64,000 nt of DNA, taken from NCBI GenBank assembly GCA_964579305.1, contig CAZOGY010000004.1, positions 3,548 to 67,547 of the forward strand, in the 5' to 3' direction. The stretch comes from JBCBWG01 sp964579305 (GTDB taxonomy: Bacteria; Pseudomonadota; Alphaproteobacteria; Rhizobiales; Hyphomicrobiaceae). The position numbers were made by a program, and so were the translations under genes. Shown in pieces: positions 35,145 through 44,147 of the stretch; positions within the stretch are counted from its first letter, which is position 1, and each line of letters opens with the position of its first letter. The notes below the pieces were generated by a model, which ran no database searches, was not told the origin of the DNA, and saw nothing but the letters and a program-made list of their open reading frames with translations.

Positions 35145-35513
35145 TCACCGGGACCAACGCGACCCCACGATGCGGCGAAATGTTGTTTCGTCATAAGGTT
35201 TGGCAATAATCGTCGCACCGGTATGTCGCTCTGGCAGCGTCACGGCCTCGCCATACGCCGTTGCGAATACGAACGGTATCGTACGCTCCTGCAGCGTGTC
35301 GGCCACCGGAAATGATGTCTCCTCGCCCAGATTGATGTCGAGGACGGCAAAAGCGGGTTGCGTCGCGCTTATTAAGCTCAACGCCTGGATAACACTCCCC
35401 GCGACATGCACGGACTCAGCACCGGCGCGGCGCAGCATGTCTTCCGCGTCGATCGCAATGATTGGATTGTCTTCAACAAGTAAAACGGTAGCGTCGGAAC
35501 CGCTGGTGGTCAT
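35145..35513 (-). CDS. Single-domain response regulator, FAT GUY-like
   Basis: A 122-residue stand-alone receiver. Acidic pocket VEDN (13-16), phospho-acceptor Asp59 in AVLDINLGE, and Lys105 in IAKPYD are all present. Residues 83-88 read FATAYG, close to the FATGYG motif of FAT GUY receivers such as MrrA and SdrG. Those receivers pass phosphate among HWE kinases and PhyR in other alphaproteobacteria. The ATG at 35513 is chosen over an upstream frame start because it opens the receiver fold directly. It is co-oriented with the HWE kinase downstream (36 bases). Confidence 0.88.
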   Translation of the reverse strand: MTTSGSDATVLLVEDNPIIAIDAEDMLRRAGAESVHVAGSVIQALSLISATQPAFAVLDINLGEETSFPVADTLQERTIPFVFATAYGEAVTLPERHTGATIIAKPYDETTFRRIVGSRWSR

Positions 35514-35683
35514 GTCGCAGCCCTTTACGGTGTCACGCGCGGATCCAGCCATCGGCGGCCGGATGATCAATTTTCTTGAGATAATCGACCTAAAAAACTT
35601 GACGTGTCAACCCAACTTGCACGTCGCCTTCTCTCAATTGATAAAGAAATTTCAGTCGCTTGCTAATGCGAGTTCGCACAAGG

Positions 35684-35935
35684 TCAGTCGGACCCGCGCA
35701 AGGCGGCGATCAATTCACTTTTGCTCATGGACGACCTTCCCGAAATCTCAAGTTCCTGAGCGCGTTGATAGAGAGCATCTTTGGTCCATTCTTCGTATGG
35801 TGGCGCTTCTCCACCTTTTTCGGACGCAGATTTCCCTGCGTTCGCAATCCGCGCAGCTTTTTGCTTCGATGCCCCGCGTCTGCGCAAAGCGTCATAGGTC
35901 TCTTCGTCTTTGATCGAGGGGCGATCCCGCGACAT
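35684..35935 (-). CDS. DUF7218-like protein with Rho-N/SAP-type tail
   Basis: An 83-residue basic protein. The N-terminal half has DRPSIKDEETYDALRRRGAS and KQKAARIANAG, a conserved pattern of small alphaproteobacterial proteins. The C-terminal ~35 residues (WTKDALYQRAQELEISGRSS, then SELIAALR) look like a Rho-N/SAP helix-extended-loop-helix, which binds nucleic acid. The ATG at 35935 is favoured since an exact EcfG-type promoter sits 36 bases upstream; the longer frame would cover that promoter. Confidence 0.75.
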   Translation of the reverse strand: MSRDRPSIKDEETYDALRRRGASKQKAARIANAGKSASEKGGEAPPYEEWTKDALYQRAQELEISGRSSMSKSELIAALRGSD

Positions 35936-35970
35936 CTGGCTGATCCTTGGAAAAATTGCACACGTAACGG

Positions 35971-35996
35971 AACGCGTAGCACGGTGTGCGTGTTCC
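35971..35996 (-). promoter_or_regulatory. EcfG-type promoter of the Rho-N-like gene
   Basis: On the minus strand GGAAC (35996-35992), 17 bases, CGTT (35974-35971), exact consensus. Confidence 0.7.
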
Positions 35997-36321
35997 GAAA
36001 TAAGCCGTGTTCGGCTTTCAGATCTCATCCATTCGGCCTGAAACGTGTTGCATTCGCACGTGTCCGCCGATGTCAGTTCACTGGAGGGTTGCCGTGAGCT
36101 TTCAGCAAGCAAAGCAAACTCGCATTTTCGGGGTATTGTCGCGCCTACTGAGCGGCCCGCGAACTCACTCACACGCCGACCAACGCGGCTCGCGCGTATT
36201 CCGGCGCCATGAGATACCTGCACACTATGCAAACGATCGCTCACCCCGACGTTTTCAGCATCACTACGAAGACCTCTTATCATAACGCTTTAACCCCCAA
36301 TCAACGCATAGGAGCAGGAAC

Positions 36322-36693
36322 ATGCAAGAGACGGATAAAACGACACTTCCGATTATGGAAATGGCACGGGAAAACGACGACTTCCGCAAAGTCGTGATGA
36401 CCGGCGAAAAGACGCAAGTCGTCCTAATGTCGGTCCCGGCCGGCGGCGAAATCGGCGGTGAGACGCACAAAGGCCACGACCAGGTCTTGCTGTTTGTCGA
36501 AGGCTCCGGCAAAGCACAAATCGGCGATGAGGAGACACAAATCCAAGCTGGCGATTTAAGCTTCGTGCCATCAGGCAAGTTCCACAACTTTGTCAACACC
36601 GGCTCTGGCCCACTAAAGCTGGTCACCACCTATAGCCCGCCAGAGCATGACGCCGGCACGGAACACGCCACAAAAGCCGAAGCGGACGGCTAA
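36322..36693 (+). CDS. Cupin domain protein
   Basis: A 123-residue single-cupin protein. Motif 1 is visible as G-x5-H-x4-Q (GGETHKGHDQVLLFVEGSG) and motif 2 as AGDLSFVPSGKFHNFVN; the His of both motifs are present and could bind a metal. GGAGC lies about 9 bases before the ATG. Cupins range from dioxygenases to sugar-binding proteins, so no reaction is claimed. A terminator follows 72 bases after its stop. It lies at the edge of the stress island, without a recognisable EcfG promoter. Confidence 0.85.
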   Translation: MQETDKTTLPIMEMARENDDFRKVVMTGEKTQVVLMSVPAGGEIGGETHKGHDQVLLFVEGSGKAQIGDEETQIQAGDLSFVPSGKFHNFVNTGSGPLKLVTTYSPPEHDAGTEHATKAEADG

Positions 36694-36765
36694 TACGCCG
36701 CCAATCGACAGGATCCGCCGTGGCGCCCGTGCGCCAAATGGATGGCTTGCGGGCACGGGCAAGCG

Positions 36766-36793
36766 GAGCGGGCCAATGTGGCTCGCTCTTTTT
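36766..36793 (+). terminator. Intrinsic terminator after the cupin gene
   Basis: GAGCGGGCC-AATGT-GGCTCGCTC (9-bp stem, one G-T pair) followed by TTTTT. It just touches the 3' end of the convergent ABC membrane-domain gene. Confidence 0.8.
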
Positions 36794-37889
36794 ATGCGCG
36801 CTGCTTCTTTGTCCGTTGCCGTTGAACTTTGACAGCGGCCGTCATCCAATCTGCGATCATTGTGTGCTGTTGATCCAGCAGAGACGTCATACGGTAGTAT
36901 GCAATAAGTTCGCGCACGGGGTTGGCCAATCTTTCAAACCCGGTCATAAACGCGACAATCACCCCGATTGTTGTCTGGCCTTGGGTTACGAGATAACCAC
37001 CGAATACAAGCACTGATAATGGCGCAAGCGCATTTAATAAACCAATCGCGAACTTGAGTGCTTGCTTATAGATCTCCAACTTCATTCGGTTTCTGAAAAT
37101 CCTCACGCGTAGTTCTTGCTCGCGCGCGACGCCATCCTCGTTTGGATTCGATGAACTGTCCGACTTGCGACTTTCCAAATTAAAATCGACAAGCGCATCG
37201 GACAATTGACGACGCAGGTCCGTACCCTCCGCCATCAGCCGGTTTAATCGCGCCTGCAAAAGTGGCGCCAGTGCAAACTGCGGCACGAAAAATGTGAAGG
37301 CAACGGCCGCCACAACTGGGGCCGTTGCAAGCATATAACCGAGCACCAGAATAAGTTCAGCGGCCAACGTCAATGGTTTGGATAGCCCGGTTCCAACAAA
37401 CTCCGAAACCTTACCAATCTCTTGCACGATAACAGCCACGCGGCGCCCCGCACCCTCATTGCGATTACGTCCCATGCCTTCGGTTTTTGTAGACTCGTGC
37501 GCATTTCGGCCGGCCCTTTCATCTGGGACCTGCGCGCGCGCCAATTCCGACAGATGGCCGCGGCAGTAAAGCGCTGCCGATTCCGATAACCAGCGCTGAT
37601 ATACGCCCAGCGCAAATTTCAGCGCGCGCCGGCTCAGCATAACAACAAGATAAACGGCAGCGAGCCAGCCTAATAACGTGAGATCACCAGCTTCGACCGC
37701 TTCATTTATAATACGCCTTTGAAGATCGATTGGGGCCACCGCGAGTGCGGCAATGGCCAAAGCCAATAGGCAAACCGCGAACTGATGGCGCCCGCCCATC
37801 CGGATGGCGAACGCGAAAATATTTCGAACTGGGGATGGGTCACCGGTCCTGACGATCTCGGCAGGATCAACGGACGGCAGGTCTGGCAA
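36792..37889 (-). CDS. ABC exporter membrane domain lacking an ATPase domain
   Basis: A 365-residue protein that is only the six-helix exporter-type membrane domain. Visible are helix pairs at ~35-110 (HQFAVCLLALAIAALAVAP; GWLAAVYLVVMLSRRAL), ~170-215 and ~295-345, ending in TTIGVIVAFMTGFERLANPV, which normally leads straight to the ATPase. The protein stops about 20 residues later with a basic tail. Two hydrophilic inserts break the usual loops (NAHESTKTEGMGRNRNEGAG and KSDSSSNPNEDG). No ATPase gene follows; the next gene is a convergent cupin. It may borrow an ATPase in trans or have a non-transport role. Confidence 0.75.
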   Translation of the reverse strand: MPDLPSVDPAEIVRTGDPSPVRNIFAFAIRMGGRHQFAVCLLALAIAALAVAPIDLQRRIINEAVEAGDLTLLGWLAAVYLVVMLSRRALKFALGVYQRWLSESAALYCRGHLSELARAQVPDERAGRNAHESTKTEGMGRNRNEGAGRRVAVIVQEIGKVSEFVGTGLSKPLTLAAELILVLGYMLATAPVVAAVAFTFFVPQFALAPLLQARLNRLMAEGTDLRRQLSDALVDFNLESRKSDSSSNPNEDGVAREQELRVRIFRNRMKLEIYKQALKFAIGLLNALAPLSVLVFGGYLVTQGQTTIGVIVAFMTGFERLANPVRELIAYYRMTSLLDQQHTMIADWMTAAVKVQRQRTKKQRA

Positions 37890-37948
37890 ATCGCGCGCTC
37901 CTGGCGAGGCTCATCAACGATCAGTGGAGGCGGCAAATCGGATCGGTG

Positions 37949-38572
37949 TTATGAGACCAGCGTGAGCGCAAGCCAGACTGCTCCCGCCGTCACGGCATAG
38001 CCCAACAGGGCCAAGACGCCATCGCGAGCGGTCATGGCAAGCGCAAAAAGACCAATTGCGGTTCCCGGAACGGCGACGGCGAAGGGCAGTAAGGCCAGCG
38101 GGAACATGAGACCGGCGAGCGCAATGCACGCGATCGCGATGATGAAGTGCGCTGGCCCATCGACGAGCAGCGCCCACCGGCGCCCGATGAACCGGTCGAT
38201 GGTGCGTGTCACGGGTTTCGCGCGCTCAACCAGCGATTTCAGTTTTTGCTGCGGAATGGTGATGCGTTCGATCCGCCCCGGGACCCAAGCGTGGTCGAAA
38301 CCAAGAAGGATTTGGATGCTCACGAGAATAACGAGCGTTCCGGTGATCACGGACATGCCGGGAATTGCGCCGGTCGGGCCGACGGCAAGGATCGCCACGA
38401 TCAACAGCAACGGGCCGAATGAGCGCCGGTCGAACTGGTCCAGCATCTGGCCGATCGAAACCGTAGGTTCGGCGCTGTCTGTGCCAGAGCCAGTGCCGGT
38501 ATCGCGATTTGTTTCGGCCTCTGCAAGCGCGTCCATCACGCCGGACAAATCTTCCGGGTTCGATGATGCCAT
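37949..38572 (-). CDS. exoD: ExoD family membrane protein
   Basis: A 207-residue protein. A ~40-residue acidic N-terminus leads to the ExoD core: SIGQMLDQFDRRSFGPLLL, VGPTGAIPGMSVITG, and IERITIPQQKLKSLVERAKP. Four or five hydrophobic segments follow. Rhizobial exoD mutants are alkali-sensitive and affected in exopolysaccharide, but the biochemical activity of the family is not known. It lies about 60 bases from the ABC membrane-domain gene on the same strand and may share its transcript. Confidence 0.88.
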   Translation of the reverse strand: MASSNPEDLSGVMDALAEAETNRDTGTGSGTDSAEPTVSIGQMLDQFDRRSFGPLLLIVAILAVGPTGAIPGMSVITGTLVILVSIQILLGFDHAWVPGRIERITIPQQKLKSLVERAKPVTRTIDRFIGRRWALLVDGPAHFIIAIACIALAGLMFPLALLPFAVAVPGTAIGLFALAMTARDGVLALLGYAVTAGAVWLALTLVS

Positions 38573-38776
38573 GGTTTCGTTGATCCGCTTATTTCGATGT
38601 TCAGCGCGCTTAACGCATTGCGGGCCGTGATCGTTCCCTTACCGCATCTTGGACGGCGTGCGCGCTTGGGCTCACGCCGGTCTTGGGGGCGCGCCGATTT
38701 GCGGTCGTACTGCACGTGATCGGCGTGACGGCTGACAGGTCTCCGTTGAAGTGCTAGGTGCGAGGATCGACGTGTC

Positions 38777-39808
38777 ATGCACTCAACCCGCACCAGTCCC
38801 ATGGCCAAGCTCATCATCCAAATTCCCTGCTTCAACGAAGAAGGGACGCTTGCGGTTGCCCTTGGCGCACTCCCTCGCGCCGTTGAGGGCTTTGAAAGCG
38901 TGGAATGGCTTGTCATTGACGATGGCAGCACGGATCGCACGGTTGAGGTCGCTCGCGCGAACGGTGTCGACCACATTGTCAGACACACCCGCAACCGGGG
39001 CTTGGCGGCGGCGTTCATGACCGGTTTGACGGCTTGCATCGACCGCGGCGCCGACGTCATTGTCAATACGGACGCGGACAACCAGTATTGTGCTGATGAT
39101 ATTCCCGCTCTCGTGCAGCCGATCCAGAAGCTTGAAGCCGAAATCGTCGTCGGCGCCCGGCCGATCCGACGGATCGCCCATTTCTCGCCGATCAAGAAGG
39201 TTTTGCAGAATCTGGGCTCGTGGGTGGTGCGAGGTATCAGCCAGACCGATGTGCAAGACGCGCCAAGCGGTTTCCGGGCTTTTTCGCGAAGTGCAGCACA
39301 GCGTCTGGTGGTGTTCAGCCGCTACACTTATACGCTTGAGACGCTGATCCAGGCTGGCCAGAAAGATATCCACGTTGTTTCCGTACCGGTCCGCGTGAAT
39401 GACGACCTGCGCCCTTCGCGTTTGATGCGCAGTATGTCGAGCTATATTCGCCGCTCGATTGCGACGATATTTCGTATCTTTATCATTTACCGGCCCGCGC
39501 GTTTCTTCGGGACGATCGCCTTTGTGTTGATCACGATCGGAACCCTTATTGGACTGCGATTTGTCTACTATTTTCTCATCGGCGAGGGCGACGGTAAGAT
39601 CCAGTCTCTCATTCTAGCGAGTATCCTATTAATTGTTGGCTTTCAAACGGCGCTTGTGGCGTTCCTCGCCGATATTATTTCGGCCAATCGCCGCCTGCTT
39701 GAAGATGTTCGCTATATGCAGCTTCGCGCGCTTGATCGGCCGAGCGGCGCAACAAGCGATCCCAAGCCATTGGGCGCGAAAGCCCAGACGCAACCGGCGG
39801 AGGACTGA
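38777..39808 (+). CDS. Family 2 glycosyltransferase with C-terminal membrane helices
   Basis: A 343-residue enzyme. An N-terminal GT-A domain (~10-235) carries IPCFNEEGTL, VIDDGSTDRT and the metal-binding DADNQY. Two membrane helices lie at ~242-263 and ~277-302 (FGTIAFVLITIGTLIGLRFVYYF). This layout is that of dolichyl-phosphate-mannose-synthase-like or GtrB-like enzymes that charge a polyprenyl phosphate with a sugar at the inner membrane. It is the first of three tightly linked plus-strand genes (gap of 2 bases to the methyltransferase, then an ATGA overlap). Confidence 0.9.
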   Translation: MHSTRTSPMAKLIIQIPCFNEEGTLAVALGALPRAVEGFESVEWLVIDDGSTDRTVEVARANGVDHIVRHTRNRGLAAAFMTGLTACIDRGADVIVNTDADNQYCADDIPALVQPIQKLEAEIVVGARPIRRIAHFSPIKKVLQNLGSWVVRGISQTDVQDAPSGFRAFSRSAAQRLVVFSRYTYTLETLIQAGQKDIHVVSVPVRVNDDLRPSRLMRSMSSYIRRSIATIFRIFIIYRPARFFGTIAFVLITIGTLIGLRFVYYFLIGEGDGKIQSLILASILLIVGFQTALVAFLADIISANRRLLEDVRYMQLRALDRPSGATSDPKPLGAKAQTQPAED

Positions 39809-39810
39809 AC

Positions 39811-40440
39811 ATGGAAATGGCCGGCGGCCGTGCAGAAAACGACGTTGTCATTGGCAATACCTTTGACAAATACGGTTCTCAAAATTTCATCGTGAAAACG
39901 ATCATGGCTGGTTTCGCACGAAACCTGTCATCACTTGTCGAACGCTCGGCTCCCAAAACGATCCACGAAGTCGGCTGCGGTGAAGGCTATTGGACGGTGA
40001 CGTGGGCACGGGCCGGGCATGCTGTCCGCGGCACGGATTTTTCGACGGAAGTGATTGGCATCGCGAAGGAAAACGCGCGTCGCGCAGGTGTGCCCAGCGA
40101 TATTTTCAATGCACGCAGCATCTATGATCTGACGCAGGCTGACGGCGCGGATCTGATCGTTTGCTGTGAGGTTCTGGAACATTTGGAAGATCCGGCGAAA
40201 GCTGTGAAAACCCTGTCGGGCCTGCCGCACAAGCACCTAATCGTCAGCGTGCCGCGTGAACCCATTTGGCGGATTTTGAATTTGGCCCGTCTGAAATATG
40301 TCGGCGATTTGGGCAATACACCTGGTCATATTCAGCATTGGTCACGGCGCGGCATCATGCAGCTTATGGCCCGCCACTACGATATCGTGGATGTGCGCAA
40401 TCCACTCCCGTGGACGATGATGCTGTGTGCGCCCAAATGA
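39811..40440 (+). CDS. Class I SAM-dependent methyltransferase
   Basis: A 209-residue soluble enzyme. The SAM-binding motif I is IHEVGCGEGYWTVTWARAG, motif II starts at GTDFS, and the post-II part is ADLIVCCEVLEHLEDP. GGAGG lies 8 bases before the ATG, inside the previous gene's end. It is likely to methylate a sugar or lipid-linked intermediate made by its neighbours; that is inference from the operon only. Confidence 0.88.
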   Translation: MEMAGGRAENDVVIGNTFDKYGSQNFIVKTIMAGFARNLSSLVERSAPKTIHEVGCGEGYWTVTWARAGHAVRGTDFSTEVIGIAKENARRAGVPSDIFNARSIYDLTQADGADLIVCCEVLEHLEDPAKAVKTLSGLPHKHLIVSVPREPIWRILNLARLKYVGDLGNTPGHIQHWSRRGIMQLMARHYDIVDVRNPLPWTMMLCAPK

Positions 40441-41354
40441 GCAGCGAGCCACGGCCGTCAAGTCTGCGCATTTCTGGTTCGGCGCTTGTCACCTGGCTTG
40501 GCCGCGCTTTGACGATCGGAGCAATCGTCTTTGTCGCTGTCCAACTTGCGGTGCTGTGGGATCAGATTGAATTGGGCGATCGCGGTTTCGCCATAAGTAC
40601 AGCCATCGCAGGCCTTGCCCTGGTTTATGCGGCCGCCAATGTTCTTTTGGGCATTGGGTGGGCTCTTATCGTGAAATCGGGTGCGCGCGCAACCGACCCG
40701 CCTGTCGCCATGTCTCGGCTCGTGATAATTGCTGCGCGCGCGCAATTGGCCAAGTATGTGCCTGGTAACGTATTTCAATTTGTGAGCCGACAAGCACTTG
40801 GTGCGCGGGCCGGGCTGTCACATCAAACGCTTGCGTGGTCCCAGATCCTGGAGATTGTTTTTCTGTGTGGTGCGGCCGTCAGTTGCGCAATCGTTTGCCT
40901 GCCAGTGTTTTTTGAAGGGTTTCCACAAATCGGCGCCGCAGCTGCCGCTTTGTTTTGTGGCGTCACCGCAAGTTGTATCATCTACGTCGTACGCGATGGG
41001 CGGGCGGCCGGCGCGTTCCTATTGTATTTTTCGTTCTTTGGCGTGCTGGCAAGTATTTTTGTAGCGTGTTTCTGGCTTGTCGGTGCACACGATACGGCTG
41101 TCGACAGCATCGCTCTGGGCGGAAGTTTTATCGCATCCTGGCTTGCCGGCTTTGTTGTTCCAGGCGCTCCGGCAGGCGTTGGCGTCCGCGAAGCTGCGCT
41201 TTTGGCTTTGATGAACGCAAGCGATCAGAAAGCCGCGCTGTTAACGGCTGTGTTGATCGCGCGGTTTGTCACGGTTTTCGGCGACGTTTTGTTCTTCATC
41301 GCTGGTGCAATGGCGTCTGGGTCGCCCACTAGGGCATCATCTGACCACACGTGA
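40437..41354 (+). CDS. Flippase-like membrane protein (LPG synthase TM / UPF0104 family)
   Basis: A 305-residue protein with about eight hydrophobic helices. Family-typical elements are AARAQLAKYVPGNVFQFVSR and WLAGFVVPGAPAGVGVREAAL. Members are predicted lipid or polyprenyl-lipid handling proteins, often paired with GT2 enzymes. The ATG at 40437 overlaps the methyltransferase stop as ATGA; the longer frame from 40266 would overlap that gene by 175 bases and is rejected. Confidence 0.85.
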   Translation: MSSEPRPSSLRISGSALVTWLGRALTIGAIVFVAVQLAVLWDQIELGDRGFAISTAIAGLALVYAAANVLLGIGWALIVKSGARATDPPVAMSRLVIIAARAQLAKYVPGNVFQFVSRQALGARAGLSHQTLAWSQILEIVFLCGAAVSCAIVCLPVFFEGFPQIGAAAAALFCGVTASCIIYVVRDGRAAGAFLLYFSFFGVLASIFVACFWLVGAHDTAVDSIALGGSFIASWLAGFVVPGAPAGVGVREAALLALMNASDQKAALLTAVLIARFVTVFGDVLFFIAGAMASGSPTRASSDHT

Positions 41355-41540
41355 CAGCGGATGCGGTCAAGCGGTCGGATAAAGATGCTCTGTGATGTAA
41401 GGAATAGAGCAATTTCATCCGATCTGTGGATCGCAAAGCGCGTCCGTAAAAAATAGGATATTGCTCCAGAACCGACACTGTCCTGCGCAATTGATGTTTG
41501 CATCCATCGTCGTTTGGCGCGCCATCGCGTATAAATGCTG

Positions 41541-42884
41541 TCAGCGTGGTGCGGTTTGGCGCCAACGCCATTCATGCCACAGATAGGTCAAGCCGAGCGC
41601 TGCAAGTGGCGCGGCACCGACAACCATGGGCGCCCCGTAGCGCGCGCGAAAGTGCGTCAACGCGATATGGAGAAGAAAGGTCGCAATCGTCAAACTCAGA
41701 GCGGCGAGGATCGTCCAGTGTTCTCCCATGCGAACGGCGATGACACCGCCCCAAATGGCAAATGGCAGGAATAGCCAGAGGTGGTGCAGCCCGCGAACGG
41801 TGAATGGGATCATGGTGACGAGGTGGCCGAATGGGTTTTGGAACATATAGCCCATGAGCGCACGCCGGCGTTTTGCCGGATCGGGGTACTGTTCTGCGAA
41901 ACGTGCACGTGTTTTCCATCCGGCCTGGCGAAAACTGTCTGGATTGGAGAATTTGAAACGCCGCCAAGCGCGCTCCGGTAAAATCGCGCGGGCGAGGCCA
42001 TCGCCAAAGTCCGGCAGCCAGTAAATGCTGCCGCCGAGAACCTCAAGCGCCGTCATTTGATTGTATTCCGCGCGCATGGCAAATACGCCGCTTGAACCGC
42101 CCGCGCCCAGTGTGGCGGTTTGGTTCACGGCGAGGTTTCGCATCATCCACGGCGCCGTCGCTAACAGTAAGCCCGCTGTCAGAATGCCTGCGGCGAGCGC
42201 CCGCGCATGGAGCGATCGCGCACCGTTTTTGGGCGGAACGACGAGCATGGCAAACGCAACGGGGACCACGTAGTAAAAGTGCACGGTCCGGGTCAAAGCC
42301 AGAAGCCCCAGGACAGCCCCAGCTAAGAGAACGTGCCAATAGCGCGGGTGTTTGGCTAGAAACCAAAGTGCGAGCAAATAGCTTGCAGCTGCGAATAGCG
42401 GGATCGATAGACACTCGCTTATGCGATATCGATAGGCCGTTTCGTAAATCGGAAATAGTGCAACCGCAGACACTATAATTGCAGGCGCTGGATGGCTTCC
42501 AAATAGCCTGGCAATGAGAAAGATAAAGATTGCGACGCTTGTTGTGATCAGAAGCTGAACATACGGTGTCAAGCCAGCGTTGAGATCCGATGGGCCGCGC
42601 CCGGCAATATAATCAGCAACCAACTCCCGGTATTGCGGGCTGATTTCCATCATGGCAGCCAGAAAAGCCGGGTACAGCGGCGGCCGGTTGGCATCTGGCG
42701 GCGGCGGCTGCTCAATGGACTTGGCGGCGCCGTAGACGCCCCACTCCGCAAGGGCGAACCCATAGCGGGCATATCCATCCGGCGCGGGCTGTGATCGCCG
42801 GTCTTTGATGACGACGAACGCGGCAAGGACGGCCGCGATGGCAAGCAACACAGCAAGGTCGCGGTATCGGATCGCGTCATTCAT
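41541..42884 (-). CDS. GT-C type glycosyltransferase (PMT/ArnT-like membrane protein)
   Basis: A 447-residue membrane protein with about ten hydrophobic segments. After helix 1 comes a periplasmic loop with DGYARYGFALAEWG and DANRPPLYPAFLAA, the place where GT-C enzymes carry their catalytic acidic residues. It probably moves a sugar from a polyprenyl carrier onto an acceptor outside the inner membrane. The Met at 42884 is preferred since GGGGGC lies about 8 bases upstream and the first helix begins right after. It is convergent with the three-gene glycan set that would supply the lipid-linked sugar. Confidence 0.8.
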   Translation of the reverse strand: MNDAIRYRDLAVLLAIAAVLAAFVVIKDRRSQPAPDGYARYGFALAEWGVYGAAKSIEQPPPPDANRPPLYPAFLAAMMEISPQYRELVADYIAGRGPSDLNAGLTPYVQLLITTSVAIFIFLIARLFGSHPAPAIIVSAVALFPIYETAYRYRISECLSIPLFAAASYLLALWFLAKHPRYWHVLLAGAVLGLLALTRTVHFYYVVPVAFAMLVVPPKNGARSLHARALAAGILTAGLLLATAPWMMRNLAVNQTATLGAGGSSGVFAMRAEYNQMTALEVLGGSIYWLPDFGDGLARAILPERAWRRFKFSNPDSFRQAGWKTRARFAEQYPDPAKRRRALMGYMFQNPFGHLVTMIPFTVRGLHHLWLFLPFAIWGGVIAVRMGEHWTILAALSLTIATFLLHIALTHFRARYGAPMVVGAAPLAALGLTYLWHEWRWRQTAPR

Positions 42885-43160
42885 GAGACAGCCCCCAGTA
42901 AGCCGGCGCGGTGACATGCCCGAGGATCATTGCCGGGTCAACGATCGACGACCAGGGCCAAACAAAGCAGTTTGCGACGCCTAACCGACCTGGGCAGCCG
43001 ATGCGGCGACCCGGGCATATTCGCAAGGCAACGCGAGCGACGGCGGCGCGCGACGCTTTTTTTGAAATCCGACGAACCCCGGCGCCCCCGCCCATTCAAG
43101 CACCTGTCACAGACCACGGGTAGGCACGTCTTGGCGATCCCGCCAAGAGGAGATGTGATC

Positions 43161-44141
43161 ATGCGGAACTTCATCATCGCGGCTGCCGCGACGCTTGCCA
43201 TTACGGGCCAGGCGATGGCAGCCGACGTATCGGGTAAGCTCGTGATCTATACGTCACAGCCCAACACGGATGCTCAACAGACCGTCGATGCTTTCAAGGC
43301 GAAGCACCCACAGGTCGCGGTCGAATGGATCCGTAACGGCACGACCAAAGTCATGGCGCAGTTGCGCGCAGAATTCGCAGCCGGCGCACCGAAACCAGAC
43401 GTGCTTTTGATTGCCGATGTCGTCACGATGGAAGGCCTCAAAAAAGAAGGCCGCCTGCTGGCCCACACCGACGCTGATGTGTCGGCCTACGACGCCGGGA
43501 TCATGGACAAAGACAAGTTCTATTTCTCGACCAAACTGATTACGACGGGCATTGTCTACAATACCAATGCGCCGATGAAACCAACGTCCTACAAGGATCT
43601 TCTCAAGCCGGAGGCCAAAGGCAAGATCGCGATGCCGTCGCCGTTGACCTCGGGCGCTGCAACGATCCACATGGCCGCACTGACCGGCAACCCTGATCTG
43701 GGCTGGTCTTTTTATGAAGGCCTCGCCAAACAGGGCGCCAATCCAAAAGGCGGGAACGGCGGCACCTATAAGGCAGTCGCGGGCGGCGAAAAGCTGTACG
43801 GCTTCGTTGTCGATTTCCTGCCAATCCGCAACAAACTCAAAGGCGCACCGGTTGAGTTTGTTTTCCCAGAGGAAGGCGTTTCGGCTGTGACGGAGCCGGT
43901 CGCAATTCTCAAGACGGCGAAAAACGTTGCGGCGGCCAAAGCGTTCGTGGACTTCCTACTTTCGCCGGAAGGCCAAAAACTTGCCGCCAGCCAGGGTTAT
44001 CTGGCAGCGCATCCGGCGATTGCACCGCCAGAAGGTTTTCCTTCGCGCGACCAGATCAAGCTTATGCCGTTCGACGCCGCAAAGGCCCTCGCCGACGACC
44101 AAGCCAACAAACAGAAATTCCAGGATGTCTTTGGCGGCTGA
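43161..44141 (+). CDS. Ferric-iron type ABC transporter substrate-binding protein
   Basis: A 326-residue periplasmic protein with a signal peptide (FIIAAAATLAITGQAMA). The body resembles FbpA/FutA-type proteins: LVIYTSQPNTDAQQTVDAFK, PDVLLIADVVTMEGLKKEG, and TGIVYNT. The tandem Tyr pair that binds Fe3+ in FbpA is not clearly seen, so the ligand might be iron, another metal chelate or a small anion such as a phosphonate. ATG 43161 has GAGGAG about 8 bases upstream. The permease gene begins 6 bases after its stop. Confidence 0.85.
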   Translation: MRNFIIAAAATLAITGQAMAADVSGKLVIYTSQPNTDAQQTVDAFKAKHPQVAVEWIRNGTTKVMAQLRAEFAAGAPKPDVLLIADVVTMEGLKKEGRLLAHTDADVSAYDAGIMDKDKFYFSTKLITTGIVYNTNAPMKPTSYKDLLKPEAKGKIAMPSPLTSGAATIHMAALTGNPDLGWSFYEGLAKQGANPKGGNGGTYKAVAGGEKLYGFVVDFLPIRNKLKGAPVEFVFPEEGVSAVTEPVAILKTAKNVAAAKAFVDFLLSPEGQKLAASQGYLAAHPAIAPPEGFPSRDQIKLMPFDAAKALADDQANKQKFQDVFGG

Positions 44142-44147
44142 TCTGCG

